From: a bacterium SCSIO 12741
GTDB taxonomy: Bacteria; Bacteroidota; Bacteroidia; Flavobacteriales_G; Salibacteraceae
Direction: 5' to 3'
Length of the DNA stretch: 64,000 bases
NCBI GenBank assembly: GCA_024398055.1
Contig: CP073749.1
Coordinates: 2,418,594 to 2,482,593, forward strand
The notes under the pieces are model-generated. The model ran no database searches and was not told the DNA's origin. It saw only the letters and a list, made by a program, of their open reading frames with translations. Positions 42,654 through 52,753 of the stretch are shown in pieces. Both the position numbers and the translations under genes were made by a program. Within the stretch, counting starts at the first letter, position 1. Each line of letters starts with the position of its first letter.

Positions 42654-43478
42654 ATGAAGTTCAATCTTTTGGTCCTTCTCCTAGGAAGTTTGTTGCTCTG
42701 GTCTTGTGCTGAGGAGAATCAGCCGGAGCAGGAAGAAGTTCAAACTCCGGAAATCTCCTTTCAAAACAAGGGCCATGAATTGGTCTACGAACTCTCGCAG
42801 CGAGTGGGAAATTATGAAAAGCTACGTGGTCTAAAGGATGTGGTTTATACCTGTACCTACCTTTCACCCACCGGTCAATCGGATGTGTCAACCGAGAAAT
42901 ACATTTTTGATGGCGAGCTATCCTATGGTATCTATGAGCGGCATGATCGTACCCTGGCCAAATTGGAGGGAACGATTGAGCAAGCTTATGATGGTGAAGA
43001 GTTCTGGTTAAAACATGAGGGTGAACTACTTGAAGATAGTTCGGCTTTAGAGGGAGTAGCATTCAAACGACCTACGAATTTCTACTGGTTTACCATGTTC
43101 CAAAAACTATTAGACCCTGGACTGAAGTATGACTACCTGGGTGAAAAACAAATCGAAGGACAGCTATACGATGTGGTGGCCATTTCCTTTGATTTTCCAT
43201 CGGATAAACCCACGGATATTTACCAAATCTACCTCAATCAAAAAAGTGGTTTGGTGGATCAGTTTCTCTTTACTGTGGTGGATTATGGGGTGATGGAAAA
43301 ACCGCTTTTGATGCAGCTCGAATACGAAGAAGTAGATGGTTTATGGATTCCCAGTAAACGGCGGTACAAAAAATCTACCTGGGAGGCCGAAATCAATGAT
43401 CAACCCTGGATTGAAGTGACCTGGTCCAATATTCAATTTAATGCGGGCTTAACCCAGGAGGATTTCAAAGCTATTTAG
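42654..43478 (+). CDS. DUF6503-like lipoprotein
   Basis: Protein of 274 residues with lipobox WSC and an acidic linker (EENQPEQEEVQTPE). The body is a beta-rich barrel-like domain (LRGLKDVVYTCTYLSPTGQ, SYGIYERHDRTLAKLEGTIEQAYDGEEFWLKHEGELL, YEEVDGLWIPSKRRYKKSTW) resembling DUF6503/LolA-like outer-membrane lipoproteins of Bacteroidota. A lipid-binding role is suggested only by this fold type. It is preceded by about 200 bases with nothing recognisable. Confidence 0.65.
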   Translation: MKFNLLVLLLGSLLLWSCAEENQPEQEEVQTPEISFQNKGHELVYELSQRVGNYEKLRGLKDVVYTCTYLSPTGQSDVSTEKYIFDGELSYGIYERHDRTLAKLEGTIEQAYDGEEFWLKHEGELLEDSSALEGVAFKRPTNFYWFTMFQKLLDPGLKYDYLGEKQIEGQLYDVVAISFDFPSDKPTDIYQIYLNQKSGLVDQFLFTVVDYGVMEKPLLMQLEYEEVDGLWIPSKRRYKKSTWEAEINDQPWIEVTWSNIQFNAGLTQEDFKAI

Positions 43479-43539
43479 GGGAGGCAGAATTTTTATAATT
43501 TGCGGCTAATAAACTTTCCGAGTTTAATGTAAACCCCTC

Positions 43540-44007
43540 ATGATGACCGAACCTGAAGTATTAGACAGCGACTTTACCACCTCCTCCGAACGACGTAGAA
43601 AGCTATTACCCCTCTGGATAAAAATATTCCTGTGGATTTTTATGGTGTTTGGCTTCATTGCTCCAGCTGGCTTCATTTTGGGCTTGTTGGGAATGGAATT
43701 TAACCTGGCACTGTATGGATTTGAAACGACCGATCCGTTATCACTCATTGGTTTAATGGTTATTGGCTTATTCGCCATCAAAGGGGCGGTTTCATTTGGA
43801 CTTTGGACGGAAAAGAATTGGGCGGTGAACCTGGCCATGGTGGACGCCGTTTTGGGAATTGCCATTTGCACAGTGTCTATGATCATCCTGCCTTTTATGT
43901 TCCCCACCTTGGGCTTCGAATTTACCGTGCGTCTGGAGTTGGTTGCCTTGATTCCCTACCTGATTAAGATGATGCGAATTCGGGATGAGTGGAGTCAGCG
44001 GGGGTGA
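43540..44007 (+). CDS. Membrane protein, three to four TM
   Basis: Protein of 155 residues with hydrophobic segments at IFLWIFMVFGFIAPAGFILG, LSLIGLMVIGLFAIKGAVSFG, LAMVDAVLGIAICTVSMIILPFMF and a short basic C-terminus. The cytoplasmic N-terminus is polar (TEPEVLDSDFTTSSERRRK). No family is recognised beyond a general resemblance to small Bacteroidota inner-membrane proteins. Confidence 0.6.
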   Translation: MMTEPEVLDSDFTTSSERRRKLLPLWIKIFLWIFMVFGFIAPAGFILGLLGMEFNLALYGFETTDPLSLIGLMVIGLFAIKGAVSFGLWTEKNWAVNLAMVDAVLGIAICTVSMIILPFMFPTLGFEFTVRLELVALIPYLIKMMRIRDEWSQRG

Positions 44008-44067
44008 TCTTGAATTTTAAATGATCATTTTAAATTTTCAGGTGTTTCATTCTAATCGAAATCTATT

Positions 44068-44571
44068 TTGAGTGATCCATTGTATAAAGTGACGAACGGT
44101 GGTCAAAATGGGGACCTTTTGGTGCTACTCTTTTTATTGGTGCCAGTAGTTATTTATCTGCCTTTTTCTGGGTTAGATATTCTCTGCGTGAGCTTGGTGA
44201 TCATGGCACTGATTGGATTGATGGTTTTCGGAGTCAGGAAAATACGCTCATCTGCTTTCGAGCTTAGTTTTTATTCCGATGGTGTGGAAAGGAAATTCAA
44301 GCGTGGTTCTATCAAACAGCGGTTTTCTTACGATCAACTAATGGAGGTTCACTATTTTCAATCTTCAAGAGGTAGTAGGTCTGTTTTTGTATTCCAAGAT
44401 GAACAGTCACAATTTAAATTGGAGGTGAATCCTGGAGTGTCCGGATATGATTACTTGGACTTCCTCAGATTTATAAAAGACAAGAACCCTGAGGTGCGAA
44501 CTTTTATAGAACCTAAAGGATCTGAGCTGTATTTACAGGTGCGAAAGGAGGTGTTTGGAGATGAGATTTGA
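44068..44571 (+). CDS. Membrane protein with PH-like domain
   Basis: Protein of 167 residues from a TTG start, with no ATG in frame near. Two hydrophobic helices (LLVLLFLLVPVVIYLPF, ILCVSLVIMALIGLMVFGV) are followed by strands typical of bacterial PH-like domains (FELSFYSDGVERKFKRGSIKQRFSYDQLMEVHYFQ, SVFVFQDEQSQFKLEVN). It shares this plan with the protein at 5836-6270. The function is unknown. Confidence 0.6.
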   Translation: MSDPLYKVTNGGQNGDLLVLLFLLVPVVIYLPFSGLDILCVSLVIMALIGLMVFGVRKIRSSAFELSFYSDGVERKFKRGSIKQRFSYDQLMEVHYFQSSRGSRSVFVFQDEQSQFKLEVNPGVSGYDYLDFLRFIKDKNPEVRTFIEPKGSELYLQVRKEVFGDEI

Positions 44572-44666
44572 AAGTGCTGCCACCTGGTAAGTAGGCCGTC
44601 AATGCGGTAAAGAATTGAGTAGCGAATCCGCTTACCAATTTGTGTTAGGATTAAACCATCATCAAC

Positions 44667-45416
44667 CTACTTCAGCAAGTTAAAATGCTGGTAAATCTCT
44701 TCCTTTTTTGAACTGCTTATCGGGATTTCATTTCCATTAATGAGAAGGTGCATCGAACCCACTTTGTCGATATGACTGAGGTTAACCAGGTAGGACCGGT
44801 GCGGTTGGATAAACTTGGATTTCGGGAGCATTTCCAGAAGTTGCAAAAAGGTCTTTCTGACCAAGTATTTACTCTCTTCGGTATAGATTTCCAGGTATTT
44901 CATAGAGGACTTCACAAACAAGATATCATCGGCCTGAATCTTCGAAAAGTAATCGTCCTTTTTTACAAATAAGGTTTCCTGAAGGCCTTCGGAAGAAGTC
45001 TCTACACGGGGTTGTCCATTTTCGGTTTCCGAAGTGATTTGTTCCTGAAAAGTTTGGATGGCAATTTCCAAGGCTGCGTAGATCTCCGAATTTTTAAAGG
45101 GCTTGATCAGGTAGGCAGAAGGCATCTGTTGGGCCGCCCGTTCGATGGTTTTTTTATCGTTGTAAGCGGTGAGAAAGATGATGGGCATCCGGTGTAATTT
45201 TCGAACCTGTTGCGCCAATTCGATACCGTCCATATCTCCATGGATGTTGATGTCGAGCATACAAACATCGGTATCGTTCTTGCCCAGAATATGCAGGGCT
45301 TCTTCAGCGCTTCGAGCCTGACCTGAAACCTGATAACCCATCCGTAGCAATTCATCCTTGATGAGGTCGGAGGTAATGAATTCGTCTTCTACGATGAGTA
45401 TACTTATGTTTTTCAT
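44667..45416 (-). CDS. LytTR-family response regulator
   Basis: Protein of 249 residues. The receiver domain has IVEDEF, phosphoacceptor Asp55 in VCMLDINIHGDMDG, FLTAYNDKKTIERA and Lys105 in YLIKPFK. After a linker, the LytTR domain (LFVKKDDYFSKIQADDILFVKSSMKYLEIYT, FIQPHRSYLVNLSHIDKV, EIPISSSKK) binds DNA. It lies 8 bases after the TPR kinase on the same strand and is its partner. It resembles the pair at 8347-10798. Confidence 0.92.
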   Translation of the reverse strand: MKNISILIVEDEFITSDLIKDELLRMGYQVSGQARSAEEALHILGKNDTDVCMLDINIHGDMDGIELAQQVRKLHRMPIIFLTAYNDKKTIERAAQQMPSAYLIKPFKNSEIYAALEIAIQTFQEQITSETENGQPRVETSSEGLQETLFVKKDDYFSKIQADDILFVKSSMKYLEIYTEESKYLVRKTFLQLLEMLPKSKFIQPHRSYLVNLSHIDKVGSMHLLINGNEIPISSSKKEEIYQHFNLLK

Positions 45417-45424
45417 GGGCTCTT

Positions 45425-47416
45425 TTAAAAGGTTACTTCAAATCGGGTTTCTCCAGGTTTGCTCTGATAGCTAAACTGTCCATGAATTTGCCAGGAAAGT
45501 CCTTTGATCAGGGTCATGCCCAGTGATTTGGATTGATTGATGTCTAAGTTCGGATCTAGTCCAATTCCGTTATCTTCTACGGTCAACAGGTGTTTTCCAT
45601 CTTTCCCTTTTTTGAGCGCTACCGAAATCTCACCTTCGGTTCTGCCCTTAAAGGCATGCTTGTAGGTATTGCTTACCAATTCATTAAAAATGAGGGACAG
45701 GGGAGTAGCCACATCAATGTGCAATTCAATATCGTCGATATCAGCGTTGATGGAAATGTTTTGGTCAGGTCGTTGATTTACACTTTCTATTTGGCGAACC
45801 AATTCCACGGCCAGTCGCTGAAAGGAGATGTATTGAAATTCTTCATTCTCGTACAAGCTTTTGTGGATCAATGCAATGGATTCCAATCGCTGCTGGCTGA
45901 CTTCGAGGTAGGATTTGACTTTGTCGGGAGCCAAGCCGGCCTGTTTTTGTAGCAATCCGGAAACCACCTGAAGGTTGTTCTTGACCCGGTGATTTACCTC
46001 TTTGAGCAGCAATTCTTTGGTTTTGAGATCCGCTTTGGTTCGCTCGTTTTGTTCGGCAATAATCTTGTTGGCTGTTTTTACTTTTCTAAAAAAGAAGAGA
46101 ATCAGCAAACTCACCGCTACCAGAAGACACACAATAACGATAAGCAAGCGTTGCCGGGTTTGATCGGATTTGACTTGAAGGTCGAGGTTGTTTACTTGCA
46201 GCTTCTGAATCTGGAGTTCTTCTTCTTTTTTCTGGGTTTGAAATTCGGCTGCCGCAAAAATGAGCTGCTGGCGGCCTTTCTCCCGATTCAATGAGTCGCT
46301 AATGTGATTCGACTTCTGAAAATAACCGTAGGCTTCAGCTGTTTTGCCTTGGGCCAGTTTACATTTTCCATACAATTCGAGAACCGCAGCATGCTGATCC
46401 TTAAAATCCCATTTACCCACCAGAGAATCTAAGGATTGAACCATAATCAAAGCGTTGTCCACCTTGCCGTGATACAGGTAAAAATCGGCCAGTTTTCTCA
46501 TGGACGAAACCTGAATGTTGTATTCCTTGACGTAGATGGCCGAAGCCAATTCATCCTCCAAGATGTTAAGCACAAAGGAGTAGGGTTTTTCCTGCCAGCC
46601 CATCAAATGCATATTGGCCAGAATCAGGTTCCGGAAATAGGTTTTGTAACCTTCTGGTTTGTAGTGCCCAAAGGGAATGCTATCTACCCGATCTACAAAT
46701 TCGATGGCCTGTTGAAAGTAGTAGGTAGCACTATCTACTTGACCCATTTCCCGAAAGGTGAGGCCTACATTGTTGTAATAGGTGCTGGCATGATACCAGG
46801 CCTCCTTATCAATGTAATTTCGGGCGACTTTTTTGTAATAATCCCGGGCTAACTCATAGTTTCCTTCGCTGTAATAAGCATTCCCCAGATCCATGTAATC
46901 GGAAAGATAGTCGACCTGTTTTTCGTGGTACTTCAGGAGCCTATGCCGAGATTTTAATAAGGCAATCACTTCCTGATTTCTGCCATAGCTTTTGTACACT
47001 TCGATCAGTGCTTCAAAAATGATCAGTTTCCGTTCAAAATCCAGATCGCTTTCAATTTTCACCAAGTCCTTTCCAAGCGAAAAAGGGGTTTCCAGAATAG
47101 AATTCAGGTAGTGGATTCGAAAGAGGTAAAAATTGACCCGGGAGAGGTAGGTGGGGAAATCTGTTTCGGCCTTGTCCCGGGCTTTTTCGAGTTGTACCAC
47201 ATAGTGTTGAGAGATGGGGTGAATAGGCACCATGATATCTTCCCGGGTAAGGATATCGTGAAATTGAAAAAGACGGTGATAATCCGAGGTATCGTTAAAG
47301 TTGGTATCGACCATAGCCATTTCCAGGCTATCTACATACTTGAAATAGTCCCGCCCCACAGCCAACTGACTACAAAAGATGAGGATTCCGGCAAGGGAAA
47401 GGAGGGCTTTTGGCAT
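45425..47416 (-). CDS. TPR-type sensor histidine kinase (HisKA_2)
   Basis: Protein of 663 residues. A signal peptide (MPKALLSLAGILIFCSQLAVG) leads to a periplasmic region with several TPRs (LGNAYYSEGNYELARDYYKKVA, YYNNVGLTFREMGQVDSATYYFQQA, ELYGKCKLAQGKTAEAYGYFQKS). One transmembrane helix (LLIVIVCLLVAVSLLILFFF), a HisKA_2 box LLLKEVNHRVKNNLQVVSGLL (His476) and an HATPase domain (LIFNELVSNTYKHAF, TVEDNGIGLD, SLGMTLIKGL) follow. The gene pair diverges from the T9SS gene at 47614. Confidence 0.92.
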   Translation of the reverse strand: MPKALLSLAGILIFCSQLAVGRDYFKYVDSLEMAMVDTNFNDTSDYHRLFQFHDILTREDIMVPIHPISQHYVVQLEKARDKAETDFPTYLSRVNFYLFRIHYLNSILETPFSLGKDLVKIESDLDFERKLIIFEALIEVYKSYGRNQEVIALLKSRHRLLKYHEKQVDYLSDYMDLGNAYYSEGNYELARDYYKKVARNYIDKEAWYHASTYYNNVGLTFREMGQVDSATYYFQQAIEFVDRVDSIPFGHYKPEGYKTYFRNLILANMHLMGWQEKPYSFVLNILEDELASAIYVKEYNIQVSSMRKLADFYLYHGKVDNALIMVQSLDSLVGKWDFKDQHAAVLELYGKCKLAQGKTAEAYGYFQKSNHISDSLNREKGRQQLIFAAAEFQTQKKEEELQIQKLQVNNLDLQVKSDQTRQRLLIVIVCLLVAVSLLILFFFRKVKTANKIIAEQNERTKADLKTKELLLKEVNHRVKNNLQVVSGLLQKQAGLAPDKVKSYLEVSQQRLESIALIHKSLYENEEFQYISFQRLAVELVRQIESVNQRPDQNISINADIDDIELHIDVATPLSLIFNELVSNTYKHAFKGRTEGEISVALKKGKDGKHLLTVEDNGIGLDPNLDINQSKSLGMTLIKGLSWQIHGQFSYQSKPGETRFEVTF

Positions 47417-47613
47417 CTAACGAAGAAAGCACAAAATGGCCAGAACTGAAAAAAAATGGGTCGAACGAGTCATTTTGGGGAACGAAATAGGGAAATGAAC
47501 TTCATTCCTGAATCACCCGGTTCCGTCTCATCACCATCTTGGTTCAGGACATAAATGCGGAGAAGGTTAAGCATTGTGTTAGCCTTGTTTTCAAATTCCA
47601 AAACCCATTGATT

Positions 47614-48108
47614 ATGAAGTATAAACGAATCCAAGGTAGACTGGCCCATTGGGGAAGCCTTTGCTTCTTGAGCCTGTTGGTCTCCTTAGTTGGGTATTCC
47701 CAGGAAACCGTATCCAGTGCTGGAGCTACCTGGAAAACATCCAATCACGTTTTTGAATACGCCCTGGGAGAGCCCCTTATCGAAACCTATTCAGGTGGAT
47801 CAGGGACTTTTACCACCGGGGTGTTACAGCCCGAATTGGTCATCACGGCCATTGACGCAAAAGAAGCTGAACTAAGCGCCATCATGGCTTACCCCAATCC
47901 TTTTTCGAGTAGGCTGACCTTTAAAAGCGATGCTGCTATTGAGCGCATTCAGATCAGAAGCATGCTCGGAGTGGAGGTGTTTAACGACTCCTTCGAAAAC
48001 CAAAATTCAATCGAAACCCTCAACTGGAAACCTGGAACTTATATAGGCAGCGTTTGGACCAAAGGATCAGCCGAACCTGTCAACTTTCAATTAGTTAAAA
48101 CCCATTAA
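47614..48108 (+). CDS. Small secreted protein with T9SS sorting domain
   Basis: Protein of 164 residues from the ATG at 47614; the open frame upstream is not signal-like. A signal peptide (WGSLCFLSLLVSLVGYSQ) is followed by about 50 residues (SSAGATWKTSNHVFEYALGEPLIETYSGGSGTFTTGVLQPEL) and a type A sorting domain (IMAYPNPFSSRLTFKSDAAIERIQIRSMLGVEVF, WKPGTYIGSVWTKGS). The short passenger GEPLIET...TGVLQPEL recurs in Bacteroidota gene pairs with S74 tail-fibre-like proteins such as the one 1 base downstream. Confidence 0.78.
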   Translation: MKYKRIQGRLAHWGSLCFLSLLVSLVGYSQETVSSAGATWKTSNHVFEYALGEPLIETYSGGSGTFTTGVLQPELVITAIDAKEAELSAIMAYPNPFSSRLTFKSDAAIERIQIRSMLGVEVFNDSFENQNSIETLNWKPGTYIGSVWTKGSAEPVNFQLVKTH

Positions 48109-48109
48109 G

Positions 48110-50127
48110 ATGAGAACTTACATTCAATTTTTCCTTGCCCTTGCCTTGCTTTTTGGGGGATAGCCCTGAAAGCACAATCTCCTCAGGAGATCAATTATCA
48201 ATTTGTAGTACGCACCGCTGCTGGAACGGTAGAAGCCAATTCCAACGTAGGTGTACAAATCAAGATTTTCGAACCGGATACCAATGGTGTAGCTGTTTAT
48301 GAAGAAGAACACAACGTAACCACCAACGCCTTTGGCTTAGCCACGCTACGAATCGGAACAGGAACAACCTCCGACGACCTTTCCACCGTGGATTGGAGCA
48401 ATGGAGCCTTTGTTTTACAAACCGCAGTAGATTTTTCCGGTGGAACCAATTATACCGTTTTGGGCGTGAGCCCACTGGTGTCCGTACCCTTCGCCCTACA
48501 TGCCGAAAATGTGACCAACGATAAGGTATACGATGGCGATAGCAGCCAGGTAAATGAATTGCAGATGTTGAGCGTTTCCAACGACACCTTGTACCTCAGC
48601 CAAGGAGGCTCCGTGGTACTTTCAAGAGACTTGGTGTTTGACGGAGATAGCAGCTTGACCAATGAGTTGCAGACCCTCAGTATAACTAAGGATACCATCT
48701 ATTTGACAGATGGCGGATCGGTTGTACTTCCTCCGGGATTTGATGGGAATTACAACTCCCTAACCAATGTTCCGGCCGACAAAGTATACGATGGAGACAG
48801 CAGCGCTACTAATGAAATTCAGTCCTTGAGTATGGCTAATAACGTGATTTCCCTGACCAACGGCGGATCCGTAACCTTGCCCAACGATTCCATTTTTGAT
48901 GGAGACAGCAGCATGACCAACGAGATTCAAACTTTAAGTATTTCCGGAACTTCCCTTTCCCTAAGCAAAGGTGGCGGCTCCGTAACCCTACCCAGCGGTG
49001 GGGGTGGTGATAACATCAGTGATACCGATAACGATACCAAAATTGAAGTGGAAAAAGCCATCGATGAGGACCTGATTCGATTTACCGTTGAAGGAGACGA
49101 AAAATGGAGAATGGACGGAAACGCTCTCGAAGAGGGAAACAATTGGGACAATATTTTTATTGGAGTGGATGTTGGAGATGCCATTTTGCCGGGTGCCGAG
49201 GATAATGTAATCATTGGCTCCTCAACAGGTACAACCATGGACAGGGGCGATCGAAATACGATCATTGGAACAGCCTCGTTTACCAAGGCAACTTCGGGTG
49301 ATTTTAACTCCGTAGTAGGTAATCAAACGACCCATAACTTAACCTCTGGTAATTTGAATTCGGGAATTGGAGCTTTTGTCTTCTACGATATCACTACTGG
49401 GAGCAATAACAGTGCTCTGGGACAAGGATCCCTATCCAATTTAGTAACTGGAAACTACAATGTTGGATTGGGTCGGGCTACCGGGTTAAAAGTGACCACC
49501 GGGCATTCCAATGTTTTTATTGGAGATCAGGCCGGTGGAAATACAGCAACCAACATCAGCAACAAGTTGTATATCGATAATACCAATACCAATTCTCCGC
49601 TTATTTATGGTGATTTTTTAACCAATGAATTGACCATTCATGGGAAGTTAATGGTGGATGGTGACTTAGTTCCCAAAACGGCAAATACCCAAAGTTTGGG
49701 AGCCACCAATGCTCGCTGGGCGGCTGTGTATGCGACTAACGGAACCATTCAAACCTCCGATGTACGCCTAAAGAAAAACATCCGACCCTTGGAATATGGC
49801 CTGTCTACCGTCCTGGAAATGCGTGCCGTTTCCTACAACTGGAAAGACACTGCGCGAACCGAAGATAAAATTGGATTTATCGCCCAGGAATTGGAGCAGC
49901 TTATTCCGGAGGTGGTGATTGTTGGAGAGGATTCCGCCCAGACCCGTGGAGTGAATTATGCCGAATTAGTGCCTGTATTGGTTAAAGCTATTCAAGAGTT
50001 GGAAGCCAAAAACAAAGAATTGGTTCAGGCAAATGCGGAGCAACAAAATCAATTTGACGAGTTGGAAGCTAAGCTGGATCAACTCATGCAGATGTACTCC
50101 TTACAGGTTACCGAAGCTGTAAAATAG
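48110..50127 (+). CDS. S74 tail-fibre-domain surface protein (frameshifted at a G5 run)
   Basis: From ATG 48110 the frame gives a signal peptide (MRTYIQFFLALALLFGG) and then a stop at 48161. The rest (ALKAQSPQEINYQFVVRTAAGTVEANSNVGV onwards) is in another frame to 50127. One extra G in the run 48155-48159 rejoins them into a 672-residue protein. It contains an N-terminal beta domain, four repeats of about 37 residues around VxDGDSSxxNExQxLS...GGSVxLP (48529-49005), a GIN-like head (FNSVVGNQ, LNSGIGAF, NVGLGRA), and a C-terminal Peptidase_S74 chaperone domain with the Ser-Lys site TSDVRLKKNI and a coiled-coil end. The shift is a likely read error or slippage site. Confidence 0.85.
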
Positions 50128-50187
50128 AGAGAACTTTTTATAAGTGGGAGCCCTTCGGGTAATTCGATGAATAAACTCGAAAACCAG

Positions 50188-50218
50188 CGAAACCCTTTCT
50201 GAAACAGGAAGGGTTTCG
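50188..50218 (+). terminator. Terminator-like hairpin
   Basis: CGAAACCCTT/AAGGGTTTCG, a perfect 10-bp stem with an 11-nt loop; only a weak T-rich tail follows. It lies between convergent genes and could serve the S74 gene. Confidence 0.55.
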
Positions 50219-50262
50219 TGGTCTATTATCCGGTATAATAAAAGAGGCTGGTTTCGGCTACT

Positions 50263-51645
50263 CTATTTTAAATGGGATTGCATCCATTGGATGGTGCTTT
50301 GGGCCACTCCTTCGTGGTAATGCTGGCGGGAGTAGATACCATACTGACCCTTGTTTAGGGTCTGCACATTGGCTTCCATCGATTCGAATCGTACAAATCC
50401 GTGATCCGCTCCCCGAATTACCTCTGCTTTTGCCTTACCCGGATGACTGTGATTCACCGTTCTTTCAATGGCGTAGATATGGTTTGCATGGAGAGCCTGA
50501 ATGTCGAACTCACCATACAGCGCCAAAACCTGGGATTCAACCTGTGACCAATAGCGGGTGAGATTCAAATTTTGAATACCCGACCAATAGGTATAATGGC
50601 GATGAATAAATTGCCCTTGCTCAAAGCTTTTAAGGCTTCCTTCGGCTTCCAGCATCTGGCGGATTTCGGCATTCTTCAAAATTTCTTCGTTCGATTTTTG
50701 AGCCACCAACATTTCATACCAGAAAGGCGTGGCGTTTCGAATGTCCATTTCCACCACCGAATCCGGGCTGTTGAAGTAAACTCCTTGCACCCGGGTCAGT
50801 TCCTGCATGTATTCAAACCAGGTGTTGATCACGGTTCCGTAGGTAATGATGCCTTTGGGCTTGAACTCCGATCCCAAAATTGGGGCAATGATTCCGCCAA
50901 TAGAATGACCGAAAATGAAAATGTTATCCGGGTCAATTTTGGGATTTGATTCCAAGTCCTTGTACCCGTTTCTAAAGGTTTCGATCTCTTCCTCAAAGTT
51001 GAGTTCCAGGCAGCTTTTTTTACTGTCGCTATCTCCCATGCCTGGTTTTTCGATGCGGTATACAGCAAAGCCGGCCTTTACCCATTGGTCCACCATTTTG
51101 CGCGTTGGGCTTTCCTGGGCAAAGGCCAGATCCACAGACTGACAGGGATACCCTTGAATAAAGAAAACCACAGGAGGTTTTTCTTTGCCCTTGGGTACAT
51201 GTAACATCGTGCGTAAACGATTACCTTCATATTCGACTGATCCATAATGAACATCGGCTATTTCGGATTGCTCCTGGGGCCGGGCCACTGCCTTCCCCTT
51301 TACTGTTTTGAGTTTTCCGCCGCGGTAAAGTTTAACCACCAATTGATCTCCGGCCCGGTATTTTCCGACTTCAGAAAGTATATCCTGAATGGTATTGATG
51401 GGAGCTTCATTGAGTTCCGTAATGATGTCGCCCGCTTTTATTTTCATTCCTTCGGCCGTTGACCCGTCTACCACTGAGCGGATGTAAAGCCCTTTTCCTG
51501 GTGTGGTTTTATGGACAGCTGCAAGGGAGTCGTTGACCAATTCCAACATGACTCCCAATGATGTTTTTCGCCTCAAATCCGAGGTTTGACAAGAAAGTTG
51601 AAGGAATGCCGTGAGAACAAATAGAGTGAGGATAGTACGTTTCAT
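50263..51645 (-). CDS. PDZ-alpha/beta hydrolase lipoprotein
   Basis: Protein of 460 residues. A signal peptide ends LQLSC (lipobox). A PDZ domain (about 28-120: LGVMLELVNDS, GLYIRSVVDGSTAEGMKIKAGDIITELNEAPI) is fused to an alpha/beta-hydrolase domain with PPVVFFIQGYPCQS (oxyanion region), the nucleophile elbow IFGHSIGG, LALYGEFD with the Asp, and RGADHGFVR with the His. It is an envelope-anchored hydrolase of unknown substrate; the PDZ may recruit a C-terminal peptide. It follows the DUF2911 gene with a 4-base gap and is second in that operon. Confidence 0.82.
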   Translation of the reverse strand: MKRTILTLFVLTAFLQLSCQTSDLRRKTSLGVMLELVNDSLAAVHKTTPGKGLYIRSVVDGSTAEGMKIKAGDIITELNEAPINTIQDILSEVGKYRAGDQLVVKLYRGGKLKTVKGKAVARPQEQSEIADVHYGSVEYEGNRLRTMLHVPKGKEKPPVVFFIQGYPCQSVDLAFAQESPTRKMVDQWVKAGFAVYRIEKPGMGDSDSKKSCLELNFEEEIETFRNGYKDLESNPKIDPDNIFIFGHSIGGIIAPILGSEFKPKGIITYGTVINTWFEYMQELTRVQGVYFNSPDSVVEMDIRNATPFWYEMLVAQKSNEEILKNAEIRQMLEAEGSLKSFEQGQFIHRHYTYWSGIQNLNLTRYWSQVESQVLALYGEFDIQALHANHIYAIERTVNHSHPGKAKAEVIRGADHGFVRFESMEANVQTLNKGQYGIYSRQHYHEGVAQSTIQWMQSHLK

Positions 51646-51649
51646 GATT

Positions 51650-52753
51650 TTAGGATTTGCGTTGTGGGAATTGGTAGTTGCCTTCCTTCATTTGACCGCG
51701 AATGGCATCCAGTCTGGGTTTAAACTGTTCCGGGCAATGAGTTTCGCACAGATCGAGGGCTTTGTTAGCTGTCTTTTGATTTCCCAAAAAATAATGGGCC
51801 ACTCCGCGGTAAAGCATCATTCCCCAATCTTCCGGATGTTGCTTGAGTCCTTGGCTCATCAGATCGGCCGCTATTTGATCCTGCTTTAATTTGAGGAGTG
51901 TGGCTCCCATGTAGTGAGCTTCGTCGGCGGTGAAGTCTTCGTCGCCCAATCCCTGGAGAATTTCTTCCAGTTCATCGGTTCTTCCCAAGGCATCCAGAAT
52001 TTCAATTTTGGTACTCAGATTCACAAAACTCAGGTGGCCGGCAAATCCACCGTAGCCGCCATTAATGGAACGGTTGACCCAGGTTAGAGCTTCTTCCAGG
52101 TTGGTCTGGTGACTTACACACCAAGCAGCGGCATCGTTCCAGGCTTCCCATTGGTAGGTGTTGGTGCCGTTGAGCTCGTAGCGCCATTTTTCAACCGCCG
52201 TTGCCGGTAGATCTACCGAAACGGTGAAGGGAATCATACGGTCGGCCCACTTGAGGGCAAATTGACAACTGTTTTCCTGACGTTTTACCACCGCGTAGGT
52301 CAAGTATTCGTGAAAGTCGGATGCGGTATCTTTTACCGTTACCCGTAGAACTACATCATTATCTACATCCAGGTAATAACTGCCCCAGAGGTTATCGGGT
52401 CGGGCAAAGAGTAAGGTGTGCTCATGGCCATTGGGAATAATGTGAAAACCATAAGAACCGGCTTTTAGGGTTTGCCCTTCAATTTTTACATCGGTATCAA
52501 AACTAATGGTCGTGTTTTCATTGGCGCCGGCTCGCCACGGGATGGGATCTCCGTTTTGGGGAATGGTTCCCGGATTCGTCCACACTTCTCGTCCATAGGT
52601 GGAAGGACTGTGGTAGCTGATTTTTACGAAAGTAACTCCCACCTGCTGGGTCATACTGGCTGCCGGACTCGGCTTGGGCATCGTGAGCGTGTGAAACTGA
52701 GCGTTCAGTTGGAAGCTCAGAATCGTAAGAAGAGCAAAAACGGTTAATCTCAT
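51650..52753 (-). CDS. Secreted DUF2911 protein with TPR-like tail
   Basis: Protein of 367 residues from the ATG at 52753, which opens the signal peptide MRLTVFALLTILSFQLNAQ; the upstream frame is not signal-like. DUF2911 covers about residues 25-180 (VTFVKISYHSPSTYGREVWTN, IPWRAGANENTTISFDTDVKIEG, LKAGSYGFHIIPNGHEHTLLFA). A helical TPR-like tail (EEALTWVNRSINGGYG, MLYRGVAHYFLGNQKTANKAL) follows. DUF2911 is a widespread Bacteroidota envelope domain of undefined activity. It is first in an operon with the PDZ-hydrolase. Confidence 0.85.
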   Translation of the reverse strand: MRLTVFALLTILSFQLNAQFHTLTMPKPSPAASMTQQVGVTFVKISYHSPSTYGREVWTNPGTIPQNGDPIPWRAGANENTTISFDTDVKIEGQTLKAGSYGFHIIPNGHEHTLLFARPDNLWGSYYLDVDNDVVLRVTVKDTASDFHEYLTYAVVKRQENSCQFALKWADRMIPFTVSVDLPATAVEKWRYELNGTNTYQWEAWNDAAAWCVSHQTNLEEALTWVNRSINGGYGGFAGHLSFVNLSTKIEILDALGRTDELEEILQGLGDEDFTADEAHYMGATLLKLKQDQIAADLMSQGLKQHPEDWGMMLYRGVAHYFLGNQKTANKALDLCETHCPEQFKPRLDAIRGQMKEGNYQFPQRKS

